A stretch of 28,275 nt of DNA from Chara braunii. Taxonomy: Eukaryota > Streptophyta > Charophyceae > Charales > Characeae. The stretch lies in contig BFEA01000474.1 in the NCBI GenBank assembly GCA_003427395.1, positions 264,331 to 292,605 on the forward strand, written 5' to 3'. The notes beneath the pieces were generated by a model. The model worked only from the letters and a program-made list of their open reading frames with translations, was not told the origin of the DNA and did not search any database. Shown one piece after another: positions 1 through 8,924 of this stretch; within the stretch, counting starts at the first letter, position 1; every line of letters begins with the position of its first letter. Position numbers and translations under genes: made by a program.

Positions 1-240
1 GGGCCAGTGCAGAGCTGCACCCCCTTCTGTATACGAATAGGGCCAGTGCAGAGCTGCACCCCCGTGCTGTATACGAATAGGGCGAGTGCAGAGCTGCACC
101 CCCGTGCTGTATACGAATAGGGCTAGTGCAGAGCTGCACCCCCGTGTTGTATACGAACAGAGCCAGTGCAGAGCTAACCCCCCCTGTTGTACAAGAACAG
201 GGGCGATGCTGAGCCGCGCCCTGCATTGAATCTAAACTGG
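1..240. repeat. 40-bp tandem minisatellite, about 6 copies
   Basis: Units begin at 1, 40, 80, 120, 160 and 200. Each starts gggccagtgcagagctgcac and ends tgtatacgaata. The first four are nearly identical, the fifth is diverged, and the sixth is barely recognisable. The array is cut by the left window edge, so its true length is unknown. No reading frame persists, as expected for a 40-bp unit. Confidence 0.95.
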
Positions 241-1032
241 GGCTGGTCATCACAGACTACCAAGAGTACTAATCTGAGGCAGATTGTAGGAAATCAGTAA
301 CGAAGTCGAAAGGAGAAAGGAGACAGTAGACCCTCATGAGATGCAGCAGACACGTGACATACAGAACTCAAAAGGGACTTCAAAACCGATGGATTGACAG
401 TTTGGTTCTTCAATTTANCAGACTTNAAGAAAAATCATTGTCCGGAGTGTGGNTCATAGCTTCCGTTTNNCAGCAAGTTTCTCCTTAAACAGCTTTAAGC
501 TCTGTTTCGAANCTCACTCNAGTTCATTTGAGGTNTNAGTTTTAAGATCAGTATCGTTCAAGTTCAATTCCAACTTCTGCTTTGGGTTCAGTTTCAAGAC
601 AAGTTTCAGTTCAGATTCAAGTTGGGTCTTGGAATCAATACCAAGCTCAGTCCTTTTGAGTTCAAGTTCAAGCGCAGTTTACTATTTTGAACACAGTTTC
701 GAGTTTCCGCAAACTTTAATTTGTTCTCAATGGGTCAGTCAGTGCACAGCGGACACACTCCGTTCCCATTAAGTGGGGCAGGCAAGATTGATCAGTTTGT
801 ATATCTTACATAAGCAACTTTCACTATGAATCTCAGTAAAATGTCAGATCTGTTTTGGATCAGGCCTCAGCAAAATTTGATATTTATTTTCAGGTAAAAT
901 TTCAACTAAATCTCATGGCAGTTCTCGCATCAGATTTCGGTGAGATTTCATAGTGGTTTCGGATCGATTCTCAGTTCAGGTTCAGTGAAGTCGGTACAAT
1001 CTCAGTAAGTTCAGAACACTCTCAGCAAGTTA
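241..1032. other. Non-genic, TTCAGT/CTCAGT-rich degenerate sequence
   Basis: I see no gene here. From about 480 the + strand is filled with irregular repeats of motifs such as ttcagt, ttcaagt and ctcagtaag. These produce a Ser/Phe-rich spurious frame at 449-772. Isolated N calls fall at about 418-536. The motif is the reverse complement of the ACTGAA-rich block at 1440-1800. Confidence 0.7.
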
Positions 1033-1392
1033 TGACCAGCACCTTGCTGCTGTTACCGGGATTGCCTGCTGTGACTAGCACCCTGGCTTCTACCATCGGG
1101 ACCTCCCGTTGTGGCCAGCATTATCGCTGCTGTCACCGGAACTGTCCGCCATGACCAGCGTCGTCGCTGCTACCACCGGGACCTCCCGCTGTGACCAGCA
1201 TTATCACTGCTGACACCGGAAACTGTTCGTTGTGACCAGCTTCGTCGCTGCTACCACCGGGACCTCCCGCTCTGGGCACCACTGCCGCTGCTATCACCGG
1301 AACTGTCCGCTGTGACCAGCGTCGTCGCTACTACCACCGGGATCTCCCGTTGTGGCCAGCACTGCCGCTGCTCTCACCGGGACTGCCCGCTG
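1033..1392. repeat. 39-41-bp minisatellite, nine copies, alternating subtypes
   Basis: Units begin at 1033, 1072, 1112, 1152, 1192, 1233, 1273, 1313 and 1353. Each starts tgaccagc or tggccagc and ends in a ccgctg/ccgttg-like motif. One subtype has gtcgtcgctgctaccaccgg plus gacctccc; the other has a calmer variant with tcaccggaactgtccg. From unit 2 to unit 8 they largely alternate, which suggests amplification as an ~80-bp dimer. The sequence is unrelated to the 40-bp repeat at 1-240. Confidence 0.93.
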
Positions 1393-2170
1393 TGACTTAA
1401 CCACATCTCATAAACATGTAGTCTGCTGAGAGTAAATCCTGATCACTGAGACTGAACTAAGCTTAGTGATTGATTCACCGAGATTGAACTTACTGAAAAT
1501 GAGACAGAATTGAATTGACTGAAACTGAACTGAGAGCTGAACTGAAGCTTCCCCTGAAAGTCGCGCTCTGATATGAAATCAATGTGTTGAAAACTGAACC
1601 GAAATTGCTGAGAATTGAATTGAGGTTACTGAATCCGAAATGAACCCCCTTTTTTTGAAACTCAACCGAGTTCTCTGAATCTCACTTGTTTGGACTTACG
1701 GGGAACTCATTTGAATTTGACGAGGTGAAACTGATTTCGGTGAGTCTGATCTGAACTTCCCAAGATAAGACTGAGTTTGCCAAGTCTGGGCTCTCTTGGT
1801 GACATCAGTGCTCAGCAAGACTGATCAGATGATAAGTGAGCAGTTTTAGAATCAACAAGTATTTGAGTATGGCACACTCAAGGCAAGTTTTTCTTGAGCA
1901 CGACAGATATTTTGAGAAGTAGACTCAGGACTTGAGCATGGTCATGAGGTGCAAGCCGCAACAGACCTCCTCTTTAGTACCAGTCAGCATCAAGCAGAAC
2001 CGCTCAAGGATCAATTGACATCATATTAACCATTGTCTGATATCTGAGCGTGATATCATCTTCAGAGAGAAGCGAGAGAGATGACTATAGTGACAATGGT
2101 TCTATGTTTGTCTGTTCGTTTGTGACCTTGATGCGATAAAGAGCTCTCCTCTTCTCTCACATGATCGTCG
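1393..2170. other. Non-genic, ACTGAA-rich degenerate sequence
   Basis: No gene recognised. From 1440 to about 1800 the + strand is dense in actgaac, attgaact and ctgagtt motifs, broadly the reverse complement of the motif set at 480-1030. The two blocks could pair loosely around the 1033-1392 minisatellite. From 1800 to 2170 I see nothing specific. Confidence 0.6.
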
Positions 2171-2543
2171 ATCTTGTCTTTGCCTTGAGTCAGTCAGTCC
2201 TGCATCGTTTGCGTTGACTTTGCTAAATGATTATGCTTTATGATGGTCTTGTCACAGTTTTCAAAATTAAAAAATTGGCATAATTGATACATGCATGACA
2301 TTTCAAAACCCCACGATTATTATTTACATTATTCTTTGTTGTTCTGAATCAAAATAAAAGATTCCTTAAACCAAGGACCGGCGAAGACCGCAATTGAAGG
2401 GTCTCGCTCGAAGCCGCACACAACAAGAAGGGATTTGCATTATTTAATTTATTTTATTTATTGCAATTACATCCAAAATCCTGCGTGACAGCCTGTTGGC
2501 TTTCCGGTCGCCTGAAGCGATCCGACCGGAAAAAAGTGCGACA
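2171..2543 (+). mobile_element. LTR fragment (R-U5 end), + orientation
   Basis: This stretch is a diverged copy of the reverse complement of 17162-17516, the LTR next to the primer-binding site of the Ty3/gypsy element on the - strand. Shared blocks in order are the ctgc(a/t)tc-ttg region, tacatgcatgaca, ttctttgttgttc followed by gaatcaaaataaaag, gaagaccgcaattg, agggtctcgct, atcctgcgtgacagc and the terminal gtgcgaca. An AATAAA hexamer lies near 2353. The copy ends at 2543 with the canonical ...CA and has no primer-binding site after it, so it is a 3' LTR or a solo LTR. The upstream U3 boundary is not visible. Confidence 0.8.
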
Positions 2544-3095
2544 ACGGGTAACTGTCACAAGCCCTGGGCCTGATTCGTTCTAACTGGGGCTCGGCCTCCC
2601 GGGCCCTACCGGAAGCTTCTGGGCCGGGGCCCGGTGCAGCCAGGTCGCACGCAGCAGGCAGGCCACTTCCATTTAGGAAAGTGTCTGCCCCCACATTCCT
2701 GATTCGGGCACTGGCTGCAAGTTACGTAAGCGCTGATGTGCTAATCGCTGGTCAGGCCCACGCGCTCACGGGCGAGCAGGGAGAGCAGGCAGCCATAGCC
2801 GAGCTGGACTGCATAGCTGGATAGGGCGCATGGTGGTCCTTAGGTGCACGTGGCATTTGTGAGTAGGGGATCGAGGTTGTGAGTGATGCCAGAGACATAC
2901 CTGGTGCTTGAGGCAAACGACATTGGCTGAGAACTGCCCGTACTTCGGGGAGCTGTTGACGTCACCAGCGGCATTGTAGATAGGCTAGATAGGATTTGCC
3001 ATTTGTAGTCTGGCTGCAGAGTGCCAGATAGAATGTCGACATTGGTTCTTTGTTGATGATGATGAGACTATTCCAACATTGTCACTTATGAACTT
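2544..3095. other. No gene seen; GC-rich at 2560-2830
   Basis: Unique-looking sequence flanking the LTR end. The part at 2560-2830 is rich in GGCC/GGGCC. Short open frames exist on both strands but none shows a recognisable domain. Confidence 0.5.
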
Positions 3096-3691
3096 TTGTT
3101 GTGCTCTTATTTGGAAGAACTCGTGTTCACGACTATCTGGTCTCATGTGTATGATGCTGCTTGGTTTCTGAAGTTCGCTATCGCTCATTTTCCTTGCAAA
3201 TATAAAATATCCGTTTTTACGAAATCGTTGTTCACTCATCTGAGGTTGTGGAACTTGGCCCTACCTAGGTGGTCTTGGTCTGCAGCAAACTCAGCCAACC
3301 ATATGGACATTAGCAATGTTCTTGACCAATACCGCAAGTCTATTCTGACATGGTTTGCTAGTTCTGCTTCTTCAGAGTCAATTCTGCAGAATGTCCAATC
3401 GCCAATAGGGAGGACATAATCAGACCCTAAGACTCTGATTGAGTTAAGGTCTTTAAAGTTAGATAAGCCAGTTGTTAAAGGAGGTTTGTGGGACCTTTTC
3501 TATCATAGGTGCCCCTCTAAGGAAACGTCCCAAGAAAGCAGCAGTTTCGTTGTGGCACAAAGATTGTGTTACATGCCCAGATGGGCGATGTATATAATAA
3601 CCAAGGATCCGCAATGTGATAAAAAAGATTGAATGGACAATGCTGTGCAGGTGGAATCTCAACTAGCAATGTGCATTCCGATACATACAAA
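3096..3691 (+). pseudogene. Possible decayed coding segment, unknown
   Basis: The frame starting at 3096 is open to a TAA at 3417-3419. It then continues in the same frame to a TGA near 3631 and on to about 3691. The second part reads plausibly as protein: it contains ELRSLKLDKPVVKGGLWDLF, then RLCYMPRWAMYIITKDPQCD. Together this is about 200 codons with two in-frame stops. I recognise no family. Composition is mildly AT-rich, like its surroundings. It could be a fragment of a transposon protein or chance openness. The opposite-strand frames in the same place are less protein-like. Confidence 0.22.
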
Positions 3692-4138
3692 ATGGTGTTG
3701 AATAGCGTAGGGAAGATTTAGATACAAGACCTGACCTGACCGAGACTGACCTTTATCCCGTTGTACAAGATAGCGAAGCAGAATGCTAGAATAATGATGA
3801 CTAGCCCAATCAATGTTTCAACGTAAACCAAACATACATCATGCTCTTCACACGGTGTGAAGGAGCGTGGCGTTGTACACAGGAAGGAAGCGCCCGGTCC
3901 AGACATACACAAACGAAGAGGAGGGGATCAGACGAAGAGGAGAGGGAGAGATGGGAATGTCGTCAACACCAAGTCTTTGTCACAAGTCCCAAATAATCCC
4001 TCGTTGAAATGTCTGTCACTCAGCTCTCTCTCTCTTCTCTTGTAGTCTGCTAATGCAGTGAAGTCAGATGATGAGAGGGTGAGAGGGAGATGGTGGACTG
4101 AGAAGAGGAAGAATAAGAACTCTCTCTCTCTCTGTTAC
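3692..4138. other. No gene seen; purine-rich and CT microsatellite before the LINE
   Basis: The sequence contains gaggag-rich stretches at 3915-3960 and 4070-4110, and two short CT runs at 4023-4040 and 4121-4132. The second CT run lies directly at the LINE 5' junction. The short frames on both strands are low in complexity and unconvincing. Confidence 0.5.
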
Positions 4139-4594
4139 GAGCCAGGTATTCCGGTTATAATTGCAGGGGATTTTAAAGCAGCCCCGGATAGATGGATGGA
4201 TAGGTGGAAGATCCCTTCACCATGTCCGACTTATATAGAAGAGGATGAATTAATGATTTATCAATTATGTGAAGCCTGAAACCTTTATGATACTTATCGA
4301 AGAATGTTTCCACAGGAACGCATTTTTACGTGTATTAGGAATTCGGGTTCTTCTCATCAATCCAAATCTATAATAGATTTAATACTAATATCTGAGGATT
4401 TTGACCATGCATTAGTAGGTGCAAACATTTTTCCATAAAGTCCGTGGCCAGGTGCAGACCACAAGATGTGTCCAATCTTATTGACATTCAGTAAAAAACC
4501 AGACTAAGGAAAGGGGTTTTATAAATTAAACACATCTCTTTTAAAGAGAATAGATTTCAAAAACTACATAAAAGAGGTATGGAAGTTCTGACAC
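4139..4594 (+). pseudogene. LINE ORF2: truncated APE-like endonuclease domain
   Basis: The frame opens with PGIPVIIAGDFKAAPDRWMD, which fits the GDFN-type motif of the endonuclease/exonuclease/phosphatase fold with Asn changed to Lys. Downstream in the same frame come SIIDLILISEDF (the S-x-IDxI motif) and PGADHKM (the SDH catalytic-histidine motif with Ser changed to Ala). Known role: this domain nicks target DNA to prime reverse transcription. The N-terminal half, including the catalytic Asn/Glu motifs, is absent. In-frame stops occur at 4277, 4436, 4505 and 4589; 4277 and 4589 are TGA where a Trp is plausible. The reading frame passes directly into the RT domain without a frameshift. Confidence 0.85.
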
Positions 4595-4621
4595 TCCACC
4601 AAAAATCAACAAGATTCTTAT

Positions 4622-6421
4622 GTGTCTTGGTTCAACAATGGAATGTTTTTTTTAGCCAAAAAATGCAATAAATTCTCCAAAATAATAGCCAAACAAAAAT
4701 ATGAACAGGAGATGGAAATTCAAGAAAAAATACTTCATTACGAACAACAAGATTGCTCAGTGGTACCCCCCAATGTGGAGGAATTTCGTGATCTCAGGAA
4801 TCAGCTACTGTCTTTTGCCCAGGATAGATGGCAAGGCTTCCTCATTAGGAGCAAATTATCTAAACATCAGGCGGAAGGACAGATGGACTCATCCTTTTTT
4901 TCATTAGTACAAACCAGAGGTAGAAGATCAGGTATAGAGGCATTGATAGATCCGGCAAAGGCTCCCCATACGGAACTAGTAACATCGGCAGGGAGTTTAA
5001 AGGTGGAGTATTATTTTTTCAAGAAACTTTATTCTTCTACGGTGGATTCCACATGGGCGAAGCAAGAGACTCAAGCATTTCTTGAACCTCTAACACATCA
5101 GTTATCTGAAGCACAAAAAAACAATTTGGAGGGACCAATCACCAAAACTGAGATCTGGACTGCACTCACGCAAATGGAAGAAGGTAAGACTCCAGGGGTG
5201 GATGGTCTCCCGAAGGAATTTTGGGAAATAATGTGGGAATTTATGGCAGATGACCTTATGGAATATTATAATCAGGTTCAGATTTCAGGATGTATGGGGG
5301 AAATAGTCGGTCAAGGTATCCTAACTCTGCTATATAAGAAAGGAGATAAGACCAATGTAAGAAACTATAGACCTATAACTCTATTAACAGTGGTCTACAA
5401 GNTGCTAGCNAANGNTATTGCTAACAGACTAATTCCACTAATGACCGACATCATACATNCGTCTCAAACANGATTCATTCATGGAAGGAATATACANGAT
5501 AANGTAATCCTTGTTAATGAGATGATTAAGGTATNTAGGCAGAATAAGCAGAACGCGNCATTTATTTTCATTGATTTTGAAAAGACGTATGATCATGTGG
5601 ATTGACTCTTTTTAGATGCCTGTTTAGCTAAGTTAAATTTTGGACCTATACTGAGACAATGGGTGCAGATTCTTCATTCTAATGCTACAACGCGAATTCA
5701 AGTTAATGTTATTTTATCCCCAGAAATACAGTTACAAAGGTCAGTAAGACAGGGGGATCCCCTAGCACCTTTCCTCTTTGTCATTATTATGGAGGCTTTA
5801 GAGGCAAATTTAAGGAAAAACCGTAATCTCCAACGACTAAGAATAGCCAATATACCGGAAGAGGCAATTCCTATTTACTCTATGTTTGCGGATGACTTAA
5901 CCATAATGATGGAAGCCTCTGAAACTAATTTTCAGGAAATCAAAGCATTCATGGACAAATTCTCCAAAATCTCAGATATGATGGTAAATTGGGGAAATAA
6001 AACGCAAGGGTGGTGGATCCACTCTCAAGGGGATAGACCTCCTGAACTGCCCAAGATTAAATGGCTACCTCGCGAGGCACCTATAAGAGTATTAGGGGTG
6101 ATCCTAACAGCTCAAGGAAAACCAAATTCGAATGATTTATGGATTTCCTCGCCAGCATTGGAAAAGATGAAAAAGTGGCAAGATAAGCATACTTCAATTT
6201 TTGGTAGAGCATTAGTAATTAACAATGTGGTGTTAGCCTCAATTTGGTATAAATCATTGCTATGGGGGCTGAGCAAGAAATCAACTAAGGAATTACAAAG
6301 AAAGTTGATTGCCTTTTTGTGGAGAGGGGATCACGAATTACCACATGTAATTCCTAGGGTCGCCTGGCAGACGTTAATACAACCCAAGGATAAAGGAGGA
6401 TTGAGGATTATTGATCCTTAA
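4622..6421 (+). pseudogene. LINE ORF2: reverse transcriptase domain
   Basis: The frame is open at 4622-5602 and 5606-6418, separated by one TGA at 5603. RT motifs appear in order: the TPGVDGLPKEFW motif (about 5190-5225), NYRPITLL (about 5362-5385), a FIHGRNI motif (about 5475), motif A as DFEKTYDHVD (5573-5602), motif B as SVRQGDPLAPFLF (5740-5780), and the catalytic FADD box (5885-5900). The TGA falls right after motif A, where LINEs commonly have Trp (DRVDW). The catalytic Asp residues are present. Known role: target-primed reverse transcription of the LINE RNA in the nucleus. Scattered N calls at 5402-5558 hide a few residues. A TAA at 6419 ends this portion, and the frame continues beyond it. 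Confidence 0.95.
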
Positions 6422-7888
6422 ATACAGTGCAATGCTTTGTCCCTACAAATAATAAAAGGATTAATTTTGGCAACAGACCTTCCATGGCAAATACTGGCGG
6501 TAGAACAAATACGTAGATTAGCCCCTCAAACCACCAAGGAAGTTCATCCGCTTACCTGGATAGAAGATAGATACTGGACTATTCCTCGGCCACACGCTCA
6601 GTCGGCTGCAAAAGGTGAGAGAGGAGCAGCAAAAAGGGATCTATGTCTGGATGGTTTTTAGGCCAATCTTTTAAGAATCTGGAGGGATTTACCTCTTCCA
6701 AACAAGTCATCCCCGTGTAGATATAAGGAAGTTTTGCGTCAACCGCTTTTTGGAAACAGAAGGATCACAGATCAAAATGGAAGGGTCTTCATCATCTCTG
6801 ATTCCCTGTGGTCAATATGGGTCAAGTATGGAATAGTAAGGATTAAAGACCTATGGGATTCAGAGAATAAAAGGTGGAAAATAGTGGAAGAACTCAGAAA
6901 AGAAATTAAGTATGCTCACAAGCTCCAAGACAAGCTAGAGGAACTTCTCTCAACAATCCCTTTGGCGTGGATAATCGTTCTAAAAAGAGGCAAAGAGTTT
7001 AGAAGAGCATACTGGGTATGCATGAATATACAGGACGATGACTCCAAGTCAATAGGGCAAATTCTGGAAATAAATGAGGATGGGGCTCTGGTGAATGTAT
7101 TCAAAATTACTAAAAATAACAGGATATCTAACAAGGATCAGGACAAGGTAGTATTCTCTTCTTTCGAAAGATTGTACAAGGTGAGGGTAGTATATGAAAA
7201 ATTATCCAAGGAATGGTTAGTATTCTTACCACATTGTCTGATCCCAGATCTACCATTGGATCCGGTAGAATGGTCATGGCGTTTCTTTAGAAGTAGTTCA
7301 TCAATGGGATTGCATTCACTGACAGTCAAGGCATCTTATAGGTTATTAAGGCCAAAGATAAGGATTTCAGATTCAATACAAAACAGATGGCAAAGGCACC
7401 TGAATATTAATGAGGAATTATTAAAAACAATTAAGTGGTGTCAAGGTTTCAGGGAAAGGCCGGCCAAGTTTGCATCTCTACAATGGCAGATTGTGCATAG
7501 ATGTTTGCCTACAAACGACTGGTTAATAGACCACTCCAATCTAGAACAAAAAGGAGTAGCCTTGCCCTGGTGCTCATCCTGTGTACAATCCTTTCCTAGA
7601 AGAAGAATCAGAGAAACAATTGAACACATTTTCCTACAATGTCCAGGGACAGTTTTGCTGTGGCGCAGATGGGATTATGTGTGGGAAAGAGTAACAGGCA
7701 TACAATGGCCATGGGATTGGAGGGCGATTCTTTTAGGATACTGGAAACCGCAGATGCTGGAGTTCCAACAAAACTTTTTTCAGGTTGGAAGGAAAGCGGT
7801 GTTGTGGGCTCTATGGCATAAGAGATGTACTTTTGAAATGGAAAAGGTGAAAATAGAAAGCAATGAATTGACGGAACTAATTGTATAA
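6422..7888 (+). pseudogene. LINE ORF2: C-terminal region with zf-RVT zinc domain
   Basis: The frame continues without shift from the RT domain, broken by TAG at 6659 and TAA at 7886. Past a connector containing WFLF-like and Trp-rich stretches it carries a zf-RVT-type domain. This reads LPWCSSC (Cys codons at 7571 and 7580), then ETIEHIFLQCP (His at 7625, Cys at 7640) and LLWRRW, which fits C-x2-C ... H-x4-C. Family knowledge: this domain follows the RT in plant LINEs and LINE-derived genes and is thought to bind nucleic acid. The TAG at 6659 sits where Trp fits (DGF-x-ANLLRIW). I saw no RNase H motif. Confidence 0.88.
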
Positions 7889-8221
7889 TTCGTTCAAACA
7901 GAAATTAGGAGTCAATGGGCTAAGTTGAGGATCAAATTTAAAGGGTTCAAACAGAAAAAAGATATTGTGGAAGGAATAAGGAAATTCGAACAGGAATGGT
8001 TGGGGGAAAACATAAAGGAGAAGTTGGGGAAGGTGGATTGGCCCGGGAAGGATGGGGATGAAGAAGAGTTCAAGAGGGATTACCANATTTCCTTTCACGA
8101 ATGGTTTGATATTAGACCAGGAGCCACATTAAGAGCACCAGGTTTTTTCTCAGATCCCTTCCCACCTTCCTCGCTTGCTCTGGTGGATCTGGAATGGTTT
8201 GGTGGACAAGCGGAGGGATAG
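7889..8221 (+). pseudogene. LINE ORF2: C-terminal tail
   Basis: Same frame, after the TAA at 7886 and up to the TAG at 8219-8221. The sequence is rich in Lys, Glu and Trp, for example KGFKQKKDIVEGIRKFEQEW and a GLKVDWPGK-like segment. It ends with LVDLEWFGGQAEG. I do not recognise a domain. Because the frame is kept, it is most likely the end of the LINE polyprotein. One N occurs at 8086. Confidence 0.6.
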
Positions 8222-8414
8222 CATGGAGGACATGGTTCCTGAGGAAGGAAGTGGGCGGCTAGGATTATTTGTTTATCTGGCGGTCAGGAGAGGACTGAAG
8301 AGGCATACCCACGAGATAGGTACACATCAACAATGTGAGGGGATTTCGAGGAAAAGGGGGTTGATATTTTGGTTGGTCAAATGGATTGGCCTAGCAGGGT
8401 ATGAAGATCAGGAT

Positions 8415-8523
8415 GGGACGCTGGACCCGGTTTCCAGCACCAGTCTTTTTTTCTCTACGTTGTTGTTCAAGGTACTTGTCAAGATAATTTTTATGTAAGG
8501 GACGTTGGACCCGGTTTCCAGCA
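8415..8523 (+). repeat. Direct repeat of a 25-bp hairpin motif at the LINE 3' end
   Basis: Copies at 8415-8439 and 8499-8523 are 24/25 identical. They begin gggacg, contain ggacccggtttcc and end agca. The first can form a 5-bp hairpin, ctgga/tccag. They enclose a T-rich 59-bp stretch. Repeated short hairpins near a LINE 3' end are a known type of RT recognition element, so this may mark the LINE terminus. A target-site duplication is less likely, because the copy itself looks structured. Confidence 0.7.
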
Positions 8524-8560
8524 GATGTAGATCCCCACCAATAGATGGAGCCCCCTGGGG

Positions 8561-8598
8561 GTGCTAGTGGTGCATGCTCTTATCAGCACCTCTAGCAC
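8561..8598. repeat. Hairpin, 13-bp stem
   Basis: gtgctagtggtgc (8561-8573) pairs with gcacctctagcac (8586-8598) with one mismatch and a 12-nt loop. A ccccctggggg palindrome lies just before it at 8551-8560, and a ccggg...cccgg pair follows at 8602-8615. It leads into the larger inverted repeats at 8610-8978. Confidence 0.8.
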
Positions 8599-8682
8599 TA
8601 TCCGGGTGNTGCCCGGTAAACTGTAGGCAGAGAGAAAGAAGAGGACAACAAACGAGGGGCTGTGATATATATATATAGCCTC

Positions 8683-8719
8683 CTGATGAGTCGGTGAAAC
8701 TCCGACGAAACAGTTTGTC
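8683..8719 (+). ncRNA. Hammerhead ribozyme-like core, stem I not contiguous
   Basis: In order: CUGAUGA at 8683-8689; stem II gtcgg (8690-8694) with ccgac (8702-8706) and loop tgaaact; GAA at 8707-8709; stem III aca (8710-8712) with tgt (8716-8718) and loop gtt; and C17 of a GUC cleavage triplet at 8719. Every core nucleotide of the standard hammerhead is present. A 3-bp stem III is typical of minimal hammerheads in Penelope-like elements and some retrozymes. The weak point is stem I. The strand after 8719 (acagcccctcg...) pairs perfectly for 21 bp with 8643-8663, but 19 nt (8664-8682, mostly alternating TA) separate that strand from the core. The long hairpin could also sequester the cleavage site. 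It is a strong motif match, and activity is uncertain. Confidence 0.65.
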
Positions 8720-8905
8720 ACAGCCCCTCGTTTGTTGTCCTTTTCTCTCTCTCTGCCTACGGTTTACCGGGCAGTTCTATTTGTGACGATATATATGTAT
8801 CGTCACAAACAGAACTGCCCGGTAAACCGTAGGCAGAGAGAGAGAAGAGGTCAACAAACGAGGGGCTATATTTCAGAAATTTGTGTATTCATATACACAC
8901 ATTTG

Positions 8906-8924
8906 TATGATGAAACAGTTTGTC
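8906..8924 (+). ncRNA. Decayed second hammerhead core lacking stem II
   Basis: The second monomer has tatgatgaaacagtttgtc here, at the position equivalent to 8683-8719. The GAAAC...GTC half and the same 3-bp stem III are kept. The stem II hairpin is missing, and C3 of CUGAUGA is replaced by A. A 7-bp hairpin (tgtgtat/atacaca) lies upstream, where the first copy has alternating TA. It looks like a deletion derivative of the first core and should be inactive. Confidence 0.5.

Larger units (their letters stand above)
4139..8523 (+). mobile_element. 5'-truncated non-LTR retrotransposon (LINE)
   Basis: A single + strand reading frame (first bases at positions equal to 2 modulo 3) runs from about 4139 to the TAG at 8219-8221. 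It carries in order the C-terminal part of an APE-type endonuclease, a LINE reverse transcriptase and a plant-type zf-RVT zinc domain. The 5' part (ORF1 and the start of the endonuclease) is missing, as is usual for LINEs that reverse-transcribed incompletely. In-frame stops sit at 4277, 4436, 4505, 4589, 5603, 6419, 6659 and 7886, so the copy is dead. A 3' UTR-like region runs to about 8523 and carries two copies of a 25-bp hairpin motif. No poly(A) tail or target-site duplication was found, so the 3' end is approximate. Confidence 0.93.

Noticed and set aside
449-772. 107-codon Ser/Phe-rich open frame on the + strand
   Set aside because: It comes from the irregular ttcagt/ttcaagt motif and has no domain-like sequence.
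4139-8221. Alternative genetic code (TGA or TAG read as Trp) explaining the LINE stops
   Set aside because: TAA stops are also present at 4436, 4505, 6419 and 7886, and other elements show CGA-to-TGA decay. Ordinary pseudogene decay explains everything.
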